This document shows positions 48,200 through 56,642 of a DNA stretch of 64,000 nt, in pieces (position 1 is the stretch's first letter; the number at the start of each line of letters is the position of its first letter). The stretch spans positions 248,001 through 312,000 of the forward strand of contig NZ_BMIQ01000005.1 of the NCBI RefSeq assembly GCF_014642635.1. The letters are read 5' to 3'. Source of the stretch: Aureimonas endophytica (GTDB lineage: Bacteria; Pseudomonadota; Alphaproteobacteria; Rhizobiales; Rhizobiaceae). The notes beneath the pieces are model-generated. The model did no database searches, was not told the origin of the DNA, and saw only the letters and a program-made list of their open reading frames with translations. The position numbers and the translations under genes were made by a program.

Positions 48200-48322
48200 G
48201 GGATGTCGCCGTATCGAGACCGCGGCGGCAAGGATGCGGTGACGCAAGGACGCCGCGCCCTGCGGCGAATGCCCTTCGAGAAAGGATATGGCGGCGTCGA
48301 TCCGGTAGAGGGCGGCGCTGTT
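48200..48322 (-). pseudogene. Truncated RelE/ParE-type toxin remnant
   Basis: Forty-one codons directly downstream of the antitoxin-like gene read like the first half of a ParE/RelE toxin (ALYRIDAAISFLEGHSPQGA, then SLRHRILAAAVSIRRHP). An in-frame TAG precedes it at 48325-48323, the normal first few residues are absent, and similarity ends after about 48200. This looks like a decayed toxin gene. Confidence 0.5.
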
Positions 48323-48333
48323 CTATCGCAGTT

Positions 48334-48561
48334 TCAAAGGCGGTATGTCGAAAACACCGCTTCGACCTCGGCATCGGTCGCGATCTCGCCGCGCTCGATC
48401 TCGGCTTCGGCCTCGATCAGGTCGGCTTCTTCCTCTGACGTCAGTTGATAGACCGCCTTGTCATGGCTGGCATAGGCCAGCACCATGTGGGCAATATCGT
48501 CCGGCATTTCAGGGGAGAGGGTACGGGCGATCTGAACCGCCTGTTCGAGACGCTCGGTCAT
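48334..48561 (-). CDS. Antitoxin-like small protein (type II addiction module)
   Basis: 75 residues, acidic at the C-terminal end (LTSEEEADLIEAEAEIERGE then VEAVFSTYRL). This pattern is typical of antitoxins paired with ParE/RelE toxins in alphaproteobacteria. The ATG at 48561 is chosen over a TTG 27 bases upstream. The normal toxin position downstream holds only a fragment, so the module is probably inactive. Confidence 0.7.
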   Translation of the reverse strand: MTERLEQAVQIARTLSPEMPDDIAHMVLAYASHDKAVYQLTSEEEADLIEAEAEIERGEIATDAEVEAVFSTYRL

Positions 48562-48715
48562 GTTTTCGTCATGCCTGTTATTCCACAAGAGAAAAGCGAA
48601 TACTAATCAGCGGCTTGGGTTTTGTGCAAATGTCTTGATCCATACACCGCCGCAGCCGAAGGCTTGAAGCAAGCCTTATGGAGAAAAATGCTTCGGCCAA
48701 GACAAGAGGTGTACA

Positions 48716-49138
48716 ATGTCGGGACCAGCAGGTGGAATCACATCCAACACGACAAGCATGTCGTTACGGCATAAATTTAATACTCACATCAATCCCGATT
48801 GGGAGAGGGGCATTGTTGTTGCGGTTGACGGAGCGGGCAATGGTAAAGGAGTTCGGATAAGTCCTGCTCTTTCCAAACTCAACTCAGAGGTGCTTGCGGC
48901 GGTTGAAAGAGGCGTTGCAGGCACAGCAATTGAGCCGGTTGCGGCGAAACGTGTTAACACTGAGGAGCGCCTCAGAGCTTCGCAGGAGGCGACGAATCTT
49001 ACTCCTGAAGAAAAGGCCAAGGCTGCCGAAATCATCAACAAGCAGATCGCCGAACTCGATATGAAGCTAGGCTCGTTCAAGGGAACGGACGCTTACAACC
49101 GCTTTATCTCAGCATTCGCAAAGTACGAATTGAAGTAG
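48716..49138 (+). CDS. Hypothetical protein in a lower-G+C patch
   Basis: 140 residues, not recognised. The C-terminal half is helical and charged (NLTPEEKAKAAEIINKQIAE); the N-terminal half has VVAVDGAGNGKGVRISPALS. Lines counted in this gene run near 47-55% G+C, against 70% or more in neighbouring genes, and A/T-ending codons are common. An AGAGGTG precedes the ATG. Likely a recent import; next to a toxin-antitoxin remnant. Confidence 0.6.
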   Translation: MSGPAGGITSNTTSMSLRHKFNTHINPDWERGIVVAVDGAGNGKGVRISPALSKLNSEVLAAVERGVAGTAIEPVAAKRVNTEERLRASQEATNLTPEEKAKAAEIINKQIAELDMKLGSFKGTDAYNRFISAFAKYELK

Positions 49139-49323
49139 GATAGTTCCATAACGCATCTTATGCAACTTGCACATCTGATTGATCTTGCGGTGATAACCGC
49201 CGTACTGAGCGCAGCGGGCAAGCGCTTCGCCGCTCCGCTCCCTGCCCCGTCCGACGCCCGTCTCGCCCGTTTCGCCGAACGGCTCAGGTTGCATCGGCGC
49301 GGCGAAGCGGGTCCTCTGGCGGC

Positions 49324-50070
49324 ATGGACCTGAGCCCCGCCACCCTCGCCCTCGTCGTCGCCACCTTCTTCGTCGCCGGGCTCGTCAAGGGCGTCACCGG
49401 CATGGGCCTGCCGACCGTCGCCATGGGCGTGCTCGGCGCCGTCCTCTCGCCGCTGGCGGCGGCGAGCCTTCTCATCGTGCCGTCCTCGGTCACCAATCTC
49501 TGGCAGCTCTTCGCCGGGCCGAGCGTCTCGGCTCTTTCGCGCCGGCTCTGGCCGATGATGGCGGCGATCGTCCTCGGCACGCTGGCGGGGTCCGCCATTC
49601 TCGCCGGCGGCGACGGCCGGGCCACGACGACGGCGCTCGGCCTCGCGCTCGTCCTTTATGCCGCCGTCACGCTTCTCGCCCGGCCCTGGCGGGTGCCGGC
49701 GGCCTGGGAGCGCATCGCCTCGCCGCTGGTCGGGCTGGCGACCGGCCTCGTCACCGGCGCCACCGGCGTCTTCGTCATTCCGGCCGTGCCCTATCTCCAG
49801 TCGCTGGGCTTCGAGCGCGACACGCTCGTCCAGGCGCTGGGCCTTTCCTTCACCGTCTCCACCTTCGCGCTGGCGGCGGGGCTTCTCTGGCAGGGCGCCG
49901 CGCCCGGCACCGGCTGGCTCGCCTCGGCGCTGCTCGTCCTTCCGGCCCTTGTCGGCATGGGCGCCGGCCAGATCGTCCGCGCCTTCATCAGCCCGGCGGT
50001 CTTCCGGCGCGTGTTTCTCGTCGGCCTGCTGCTGCTCGGCCTCGAAATGACGGCGCGCGCGCTGGTCTGA
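49324..50070 (+). CDS. TauE/SafE-family sulfite/organosulfur exporter-like membrane protein
   Basis: 248 residues with about eight hydrophobic segments in two repeats, starting ATFFVAGLVKGVTGMGLPTV and again LVTGATGVFVIPAVPYLQSL, the twin motifs of the family. Inner membrane. Proposed to export sulfite or related anions; transported compound not evident. Confidence 0.88.
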   Translation: MDLSPATLALVVATFFVAGLVKGVTGMGLPTVAMGVLGAVLSPLAAASLLIVPSSVTNLWQLFAGPSVSALSRRLWPMMAAIVLGTLAGSAILAGGDGRATTTALGLALVLYAAVTLLARPWRVPAAWERIASPLVGLATGLVTGATGVFVIPAVPYLQSLGFERDTLVQALGLSFTVSTFALAAGLLWQGAAPGTGWLASALLVLPALVGMGAGQIVRAFISPAVFRRVFLVGLLLLGLEMTARALV

Positions 50071-50196
50071 CGCCGGCGCCCTTCCATCGAGCCGTGGAAA
50101 ACCCGGTGCCCCGCATCCCGCCGCCGCGCGGCGTGCTAGGCTGAAGGCTTGCGGCAGGGCTCCCGATCGCAAGGGAGCGGGCGAAGAACGGTTCGG

Positions 50197-51237
50197 ATGC
50201 GCATCGACAGTCCCTCGCAGATCGACCTTTTCGCGATCGACGGCGCCCCGGCGGCGGCGAAGGCGCGCGGCCGGGCGGCAGCGGGCGCGCGGGCGGTCAA
50301 GCGCGGCGGGCGCGGCGCCGCCCAGCCCCGGCCGGCGCCGGACGAGGAGGCGCTCGCCGAGCGTCTGGAGGCGAGCGGCCGGTTTCGCGTGCTGCGCCGC
50401 CTGGAGCCCCGGCCGGTGGCCGCCGAGCTCTGGCCGGCGGGCGCGGCGCCGAGCGCCAGCGGCACCCGGCTCGGCATCGTCCTCGACACGGAAACGACCG
50501 GGCTCGACCATGGCCGCGACGAGATCATCGAGCTCGGCATGGTCGCCTTCCTCTACGACGAGTCCGGCATCGGCGAGGTCGTCGGCGTCTTCAACGCGCT
50601 GCGCGAGCCGGGCGTCCCCTTCGGGCCGGACATCACCCGCATCACCGGCATCACGCCGGAGATGGTGGCCGGGCAGTCGATCGATCTCGACGCCGTTGCC
50701 CGCTTCATCGCCCCGGCCAATCTCCTCATCGCCCACAATGCCCGCTTCGACCGGCCCTTCTGCGAGGGGCTGCTGCCGGCCTTCGCCGCCAAGCCCTGGG
50801 CCTGTTCGGTGGCGGAGGTGGACTGGGCGGGGCGCGGCTTCGAGGGCTCGAAGCTCGGCTATCTCGTCGGCCAGTGCGGCTGGTTCCACAACGGCCATCG
50901 CGCCGTCGACGACTGCCACGCGCTGCTCGCCGTTCTCGCCCGGCCCGGCCCGGCGGGCGAGGCGCCGCCCTTCCTGGCGCTGCGCGCCTCCGCCGCCAAG
51001 CGGCGCTGCCGCGTCTTCGCCGAGGCGGCCCCCTTCCATCACAAGGACAAGCTGAAGACGCGCGGCTATCGCTGGAGCGACGGCACCGGCGACATGCCGA
51101 AGAGCTGGTGGCGCGAGGTGGAAGAGGACGGCGTCGAGGCCGAACTCGCCTTCCTCAAGGAAGAGGTCTACGGCACCCGCATGGATCTCGAGCCGCACCT
51201 GCGCTGGCTGACCGCCTTCGAGCGCTATCGCGGCTGA
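50197..51237 (+). CDS. 3'-5' exonuclease, DnaQ-like (DEDDh)
   Basis: 346 residues. ExoI VLDTETTGLDHGRDEIIELG (about 105-124), ExoII AHNARFDRPF and ExoIII HRAVDDCHALL, with the DEDDh catalytic set. The first 100 residues are a basic Ala/Gly/Arg-rich extension and the last 100 residues, with SWWREVEEDG, are outside the nuclease core. Similar to DNA polymerase III epsilon-like proteins; may act in repair. ATG 50197 is preferred over 50149. Confidence 0.88.
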   Translation: MRIDSPSQIDLFAIDGAPAAAKARGRAAAGARAVKRGGRGAAQPRPAPDEEALAERLEASGRFRVLRRLEPRPVAAELWPAGAAPSASGTRLGIVLDTETTGLDHGRDEIIELGMVAFLYDESGIGEVVGVFNALREPGVPFGPDITRITGITPEMVAGQSIDLDAVARFIAPANLLIAHNARFDRPFCEGLLPAFAAKPWACSVAEVDWAGRGFEGSKLGYLVGQCGWFHNGHRAVDDCHALLAVLARPGPAGEAPPFLALRASAAKRRCRVFAEAAPFHHKDKLKTRGYRWSDGTGDMPKSWWREVEEDGVEAELAFLKEEVYGTRMDLEPHLRWLTAFERYRG

Positions 51238-51244
51238 GGCGCCG

Positions 51245-52312
51245 TCAGAGGCTCAGCGCCGAGGCATAGCCGGTGAGTTCGAGATAGCCCTTGCCGCCGG
51301 TGGTCCGCACCGCGCCCTCCCAATAGACCGGCAGGCCGCTGCCCCGCCCGTCGAGCTCCTGCGCGTCGAAGAGCGGGTCGAGGGGAAAGTCGCGCACGCC
51401 CTCCGGCAGCGTGACGCTGAGCGTCTGGCCGACCGGATAGAGGGCGTTTGTCGCCGGCGAGCGCCATTGCCGCGTCACCTTAAAGCGCACGTCCTCCGGC
51501 CGGAGCCGGGTGATGCTGCCGTCCGCCCGGCGCAGCGAGCCGCCGGCCCAGACCGTGCCGCCGTCCCGGCCCCTGATGCGGAAGGCCATCAGCGCCCCGC
51601 CATCGTCGAGATTGAGCCCGGTCCAGTCCCAGCCCGCCGCGTCCGTGGCGAGGTAGTTGGAGGACCATTCGCGGTCGAGCCACGCCTCGCCGGTGACCGC
51701 CACCGTCCGTCCCCCTTGGGAGACGCTGCCCGTCACCTTCAGGTGCGGCATGGAATAATAGTGGCTGGCATCGGCCGGGTCGGGGCCCTTGCGGCTATAG
51801 CCGCCCTCGCCCTGGAGAAAGACCTCCTGGCTTGGCGCGAAGCCGAGATCGAGGGCGAAGTCCGGCGCCGCGACGCGGGTGGTGAAGCGCCCGTCCGCCT
51901 CGCGGCGGAACCGCCAGTCGTCGATCGAAACGGCGGCATCGCCCTCGGCCGCCTCGGCGATGCCGAAGCCGGCGCGGGCGGCGCGCTCGCCATGAAGCAG
52001 ATGGCCGACCGCCGGGTCGGACAGAGCCGCATGGGCGAAGAGCACCTGTTTCGGCGCGAAGCGGCTGGGATTGTCCGGATCGACCGCCGGCCGCGTGCGG
52101 AAGAACGTCACCTGGAAGCCGCGATCGCGCCCGTCCTCGCCACGCAGCCAGCCGGTGACGTACCACCATTCGGTGCGGAAGGCGGGATGGGCGCCGTGAT
52201 CGGCCGGAAAGGCGAGCGCGACGCCGGGCTTCACCACGGGATAGGCGATGTCGGCCGCAAGCGCCGGCAGGGCGCCGAGAAGAACGAGGAGGAGCGCGAG
52301 GAGACGGCGCAT
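51245..52312 (-). CDS. Lipocalin-like (AttH/CrtC-type) periplasmic protein
   Basis: 355 residues with a signal peptide ending near residue 20 (GALPALAAD). FRTEWWYVTGWL near residue 46, LDREWSSNYLATDAAGWDW and the repeating beta-strand pattern match the AttH/carotenoid-1,2-hydratase (PF07143/PF17186) lipocalin family. The start overlaps the FtsX-type stop by 1 base (TGATG). Third gene of an export operon with LolD- and FtsX-like genes; likely handles a lipid or hydrophobic ligand outside the inner membrane. Confidence 0.85.
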   Translation of the reverse strand: MRRLLALLLVLLGALPALAADIAYPVVKPGVALAFPADHGAHPAFRTEWWYVTGWLRGEDGRDRGFQVTFFRTRPAVDPDNPSRFAPKQVLFAHAALSDPAVGHLLHGERAARAGFGIAEAAEGDAAVSIDDWRFRREADGRFTTRVAAPDFALDLGFAPSQEVFLQGEGGYSRKGPDPADASHYYSMPHLKVTGSVSQGGRTVAVTGEAWLDREWSSNYLATDAAGWDWTGLNLDDGGALMAFRIRGRDGGTVWAGGSLRRADGSITRLRPEDVRFKVTRQWRSPATNALYPVGQTLSVTLPEGVRDFPLDPLFDAQELDGRGSGLPVYWEGAVRTTGGKGYLELTGYASALSL

Positions 52313-54846
52313 CACCAGTCCTCCCGCACGGCGAGAACGGCGGCGGGCGCCACGGCGCGGCGCCCGGCCAGCATCGCCGTGCCGGCGGCGGCCGCGACGA
52401 GCGCGGCGGTGACGGCGAGGATCGTTCCGAAGGGCAAGCGCGTCGACATCGTCCAGTTGAAGGATTGCGGATTGATCACATGGATCAGCACCTGGCTGAG
52501 GGCGAGGCCGAGCGCGACGCCCGCCACCGCGCCGACGGCGCCGATCAGCGCGCCTTCCAGCCCGAGCATGCCGAGGATCTGCCGCTTCTCGACGCCGAGA
52601 TGGCGCAGCATGCCGAATTCGCGGACGCGGGCGATGGTCTGCGACGACATGGTGGCGGCGACGCCCGCGAGGCCGACGAGGATCGCCACCGCCTCCAGGA
52701 GATAGGTCACGGCGAAGGACCGGTCGAAGAGGTCGAGCGCGAAGCGGCGCAGCGTCGCGGGGCGCGCCAGGGACACGGTGCCGCGCAATTCGGCCGGCAG
52801 CGCCGCCACGAGATCGCGCTCGGCCGTCGCCGCGTCAGTGCCCGGCCGAAGCATCACCGCCGCCTCGTCGCGCGTGGCATCGCCGGTGAGGCGCGTATAG
52901 TCCGCGTCCCGCAGCACCAGCGCGCCCTGCTGGCGGGCATAGTCGCGCCAGATCCCGGCGACCGCGAAACGCGCGCTCCCGCCGAGCGGCAGCTCGATCC
53001 GCTCGCCGACACGCCAGCCGTAGAGTCGCGCGGCGGGTTCCGACACCCAGACCGGCACCGCGTCGCCGGGCAGCGTCCCGGCCCGGTCGATCAGCACCAG
53101 CAGCCGTTCCGGCCGGTCGGCCGGCATCGCCCGCGCCAGCAGCACGACGGGCGGCCGGTCCGGCCGCAGCGTCAGCGGGATCTGCCGGCTGAAGGAGATC
53201 GCCGCGACGCCCGGCACCGCTTCGAGCCGGGCCTGGAGCGCCGGATCGAAGCTCGCCCGGCCCTCGCTCCGCAGATAGAGATCGGCGGACAGGACCTCGC
53301 CGAGCCATTCGTCGACCGCGCCGCGAAAGCTCGTCACCATCGTCGCCATGGCGATCATCAGCGCCGTGCTGGCGACGATGCCGCAAAGCGCCGTCGCCGC
53401 CTGGGCGGGCGCGCCGTGGACATGGCGGGTGGCGAGAAGCGGCGGCACGCGCCGCATCGGCCGGCGGGCGAGCGGCGCGAGGATCAGCCGGGCGAGCCAG
53501 GGCACGCCGGCGACGCCGCCGGCGAGAAGCAGCGCCATGCCGAGAAAACCGAGAATCGGCAGGCCGCCGAGCGGCGGCGCGAGACAGGCGAGGATGCCGG
53601 CGCCGACAAGGGCCAGCGCCGGCTTCCAGGGCACGGGACGGCGCGGGTCGAGCACGTCGCCGCTGTTCTTCAGCGCGGCGGCCGGCGCCGCCTTGGAGGC
53701 GGCCCGGGCCGGCAGGATGCTGCCGAGCATCGCCGCCGCGACGCCGAGGACGAAGAAGATCGCCGCCGCCAGCGGCTGGAAGGCGACGCGCGCCGCGGTG
53801 CCCGAGAAATAGCCGGCGCCGAGATCGCCGCCGAAGAGGCCGAGCACGAGGCTGGCGAGGCCGTAGCCGAGAAGGAGGCCGAGCCCGGAGCCGAGAATGC
53901 CGATGAGGCAGCCCTCGATCGCGACGACGGCGACGATGCCGCCGCGCGGCAGGCCGAGCGTGCGCACCAGCGCGAAGGCCCGGAGCCGCCGCGCCACCGA
54001 GAGCGACTGGGCGGAGAAGACGAGAAAGGCGCCGGTGAGGAGCGCGACCAGCGCCAGCATGTCGAGATTGACCCGGTAGGCGCGCGACAGGGCGCTGCCC
54101 TGCGCCACCTCCGTCTCGGCATCGCCGAGAAGCGCGGTGCGGCCGATCAGGGCGCGCAGCGCCGGTTCGGCCGCCTCCCGGTCCGTCAGCTTCAGGTCCA
54201 GCCGGTCGAGCCGGCCGAGACGGTCGAAGCGCCATTGCGCCGTCGCGATGTCGACCGTGCCGATCGCCTGGCCCTCCGGCACGCCGGCCAGAATGCCGAC
54301 CAGCACCAGGGGCACGGTGCGGCCATGGGCGGTGACCTCCAGCCGCTCGCCGATGGCGGCGCCGGTCGCGGCCTGGGCGGCGCGCGACAGATAGAGCGCA
54401 TCGGCCTGGAAAACGCCCTCGTCGCCGGCATCGGGGCCGATGGCGCGGCGCCCGACGAGGCTCGGCGAGACATTCGCCGCCCGGATGACATCGAGGCCGA
54501 GAAGGGTGAAGGCGGCGCCCTTCGCGGTGGCGTCGAGCCGCACGACCGGGCTCGCATTGCCGATGCCGGGCGCCTGGAGGACGCGCGGATAGAGCGCCTC
54601 GTCGAAGCCGAGCGGGCTCGCGGCGCGCACCGACAGGTCGGCCGCGCCGTTGACGCCGCGCACCGCCGTGTCGAAGGAGGCGAGCGCCGAGCCGTTGACG
54701 AGATGGACGGCGAAGCCGAGCGCGACGCCGATGGCGATCGCCACCACCGTCGCGAGAAAGCGCGGCCAATGCGCCCGCCCCTCCCCGGCGATCATCCAGC
54801 CGAGCGCCAGCCGAGCCGCGACGACATCGCTCTTCGCCGCGATCAT
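52312..54846 (-). CDS. FtsX-like ABC transporter permease (large, two FtsX domains)
   Basis: 844 residues. An N-terminal membrane segment and large extracytoplasmic MacB_PCD-type domain, a FtsX unit near 250-400, further membrane segments, a second extracytoplasmic domain and a final FtsX unit near 715-830 (TIARVREFGMLRHLGVEKRQ, the usual cytoplasmic coupling helix). Ten or so membrane segments in total. Pairs with the LolD-like ATPase (4-base overlap). Such permeases extract lipids or lipophilic molecules from the membrane. Confidence 0.88.
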   Translation of the reverse strand: MIAAKSDVVAARLALGWMIAGEGRAHWPRFLATVVAIAIGVALGFAVHLVNGSALASFDTAVRGVNGAADLSVRAASPLGFDEALYPRVLQAPGIGNASPVVRLDATAKGAAFTLLGLDVIRAANVSPSLVGRRAIGPDAGDEGVFQADALYLSRAAQAATGAAIGERLEVTAHGRTVPLVLVGILAGVPEGQAIGTVDIATAQWRFDRLGRLDRLDLKLTDREAAEPALRALIGRTALLGDAETEVAQGSALSRAYRVNLDMLALVALLTGAFLVFSAQSLSVARRLRAFALVRTLGLPRGGIVAVVAIEGCLIGILGSGLGLLLGYGLASLVLGLFGGDLGAGYFSGTAARVAFQPLAAAIFFVLGVAAAMLGSILPARAASKAAPAAALKNSGDVLDPRRPVPWKPALALVGAGILACLAPPLGGLPILGFLGMALLLAGGVAGVPWLARLILAPLARRPMRRVPPLLATRHVHGAPAQAATALCGIVASTALMIAMATMVTSFRGAVDEWLGEVLSADLYLRSEGRASFDPALQARLEAVPGVAAISFSRQIPLTLRPDRPPVVLLARAMPADRPERLLVLIDRAGTLPGDAVPVWVSEPAARLYGWRVGERIELPLGGSARFAVAGIWRDYARQQGALVLRDADYTRLTGDATRDEAAVMLRPGTDAATAERDLVAALPAELRGTVSLARPATLRRFALDLFDRSFAVTYLLEAVAILVGLAGVAATMSSQTIARVREFGMLRHLGVEKRQILGMLGLEGALIGAVGAVAGVALGLALSQVLIHVINPQSFNWTMSTRLPFGTILAVTAALVAAAAGTAMLAGRRAVAPAAVLAVREDW

Positions 54847-55514
54847 GGCCGGAGGCCCTTCGCCGTCAGCGTCAGGACGCGGTCGGCGATCTCGGCCGTC
54901 GCCGCCGAATGGGTGACGATCACGGCGGCGGCGCCCCTGTTCCGCACCGCCTCGGCGAAGAGGCGCAGGACGCCGCGCGCCGTTTCGGGATCGAGATTGC
55001 CGGTCGGCTCGTCGGCGAGGATGAGCGCCGGCTCGTGCACCAGGGCGCGGGCGATGGCGACGCGCTGCAATTCCCCGCCGGAAAGGTCGCGCGCATAGCT
55101 CTCGCCCCGCGCGCCGAGCCCCACCGCCGCCAGCATCGCATCGGCCCGCGCGTCGATCTCGCGCGCCCGGCTCGACACCAGCGCCAGCGGCAGCGCCACG
55201 TTCTGGCGCAGCGTCAGATAGGGCAGGATGTGGAAGGCCTGGAAGACGAAGCCGATCCGCTCGCGCCGCAGCCGCGTGCGCCGCACCTCGTCCAGCGCGT
55301 CGAGCTCGACGCCCTCGACCCGCACCTCGCCGGCATCGCCCGTGTCGAGCCCGGCCAGGATGTTGAGGAGCGTCGACTTGCCGACGCCGGACTCGCCGAG
55401 GATCGCCACCAGCTCGCCGCCCGCGACCGCGAGCGACAGATCGGCGAAGAGCTGCCGGCTTTCGACGGACTTGGCGAGCGCCCTGACGTCGAGGATCGGG
55501 AGGGGAGAGATCAA
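54843..55514 (-). CDS. LolD-like ABC transporter ATP-binding protein
   Basis: About 223 residues from TTG 55514. Walker A GESGVGKST, Q-loop FVFQAFHILPYLTL, signature LSGGELQRV, Walker B LILADEPTGNLD, as in LolD/MacB/FtsE. No ATG exists in frame upstream; TTG 55514 is the best fit to family length, while an open frame continues to TTG 55577. First gene of the LolD-FtsX-lipocalin operon. Confidence 0.85.
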   Translation of the reverse strand: MISPLPILDVRALAKSVESRQLFADLSLAVAGGELVAILGESGVGKSTLLNILAGLDTGDAGEVRVEGVELDALDEVRRTRLRRERIGFVFQAFHILPYLTLRQNVALPLALVSSRAREIDARADAMLAAVGLGARGESYARDLSGGELQRVAIARALVHEPALILADEPTGNLDPETARGVLRLFAEAVRNRGAAAVIVTHSAATAEIADRVLTLTAKGLRP

Positions 55515-55692
55515 GGGGCCATCCGCATGTCGCCTGCTGCTGCGCTGCGAGATCGGCCGCCAGGGCCGCCTCGTCAACGCGGCGTTTCGCCTAAGTCGCG
55601 AGCCGGGTCCCGGCCCTGCACCGGCCCGCCTCTATCCGCCGGACGCAGCGGACCTCTATGCTGGTCGCACGCCGCATCGAGCGTCGCCCGCC

Positions 55693-56484
55693 ATGTCCGT
55701 CCGCCGCCTCGTCTCCCTGCCGATGTATGCCCCGCCCGAAGGCGCGCTCAACGCCTTCGCGGCCGGTCTCCTCGCGGGGCTGCGGCGCGCCGGCTTCGCG
55801 CCGGAATGGACGGTGCCCGGCGATCTTTATCCCCATTGGAACGACCCGGCGCTGCTCCTGTCGCAGACCTGCGGCTATCCGCTGACCCATGCGCTGGCCG
55901 GCCGGGTGACGCTCGTCGCGACGCCCGTCTACGATGCGCCGGGCTGCGAGGGACCCTTCTATCGCAGCGCCGTCGTCGTGCGGGCGGTGGATCCGGCGCG
56001 GCGCCCTCAGGATCTCGCGGGAAAGATCGCGGCCTATAACGGGCCGGATTCGCAGTCCGGCTTCCATGCGCTGCGCGCCGCGATCGCGCCGCTGGCGCGC
56101 GGGCCGGCCTTCTTCGGCGGAGCCATCGAGACCGGTTCGCATCATGGCGCGATCGAAGCCGTGCTGGCGGGCCGGGCGGACGCCGCCGCGATCGACGCCG
56201 TGACGCTCGCCCTCTGGCGGGACGCCCATCCGGATGCGCCGCTGCGGGTGCTTTGCGAGACGCCCGCCGCCCCGGCTCTGCCCTTCGTCACCGCCGCCGA
56301 CACCGCGCCGGAGGCACTGGCGCGCCTGCGGGAGGGTCTTCTCGACTGCATCCGCGACCCCGCTTTGGCGCCCGCCCGCCGGGCGATGCGGCTGAAGGGC
56401 GTCGAGATCCTACCGCTCGCCGCCTATGACGCGATCCTCTGGATGGAGGACGCGGCGGCGCGTTCCGGTCTCGTCCGGCTCTGA
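55693..56484 (+). CDS. PhnD-like phosphate/phosphonate-binding-type protein, no signal peptide
   Basis: 263 residues. The fold signature is GKIAAYNGPDSQSGFHAL (around residue 111), followed by GSHHGAIEAVLAGRADAAAI, which match periplasmic PhnD-type proteins. However the N terminus (MSVRRLVSLPMYAPPEGALN) has no signal peptide and no permease or ATPase is adjacent. It could be a cytoplasmic ligand sensor or an orphan protein. Diverges from the LolD-type gene. Confidence 0.8.
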   Translation: MSVRRLVSLPMYAPPEGALNAFAAGLLAGLRRAGFAPEWTVPGDLYPHWNDPALLLSQTCGYPLTHALAGRVTLVATPVYDAPGCEGPFYRSAVVVRAVDPARRPQDLAGKIAAYNGPDSQSGFHALRAAIAPLARGPAFFGGAIETGSHHGAIEAVLAGRADAAAIDAVTLALWRDAHPDAPLRVLCETPAAPALPFVTAADTAPEALARLREGLLDCIRDPALAPARRAMRLKGVEILPLAAYDAILWMEDAAARSGLVRL

Positions 56485-56642
56485 GCCGCCTCCCCTCCCA
56501 CCGGCCCGCGCAAGGCCGTTCCGCGCGACCGAGACGAAACGCAACGGCGATCTACGGAGGATGCCGGCGGCGAGGCATACATCTCTCTATCGGCACTATG
56601 GACTGATCTATCATCGGCCCCGACAGGCACGGGGATCGAAGG

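Noticed and set aside
48011-48247. A 78-codon minus-strand frame starting at TTG 48247 under the second cupin gene
   Set aside because: Only its first 15 or so codons belong to the toxin remnant; the rest is antisense to the cupin gene.
52465-55098. 877-codon + strand frame opposite the FtsX-type gene
   Set aside because: Glu/Arg/His-rich repetitive translation typical of antisense shadows; no domain resemblance.
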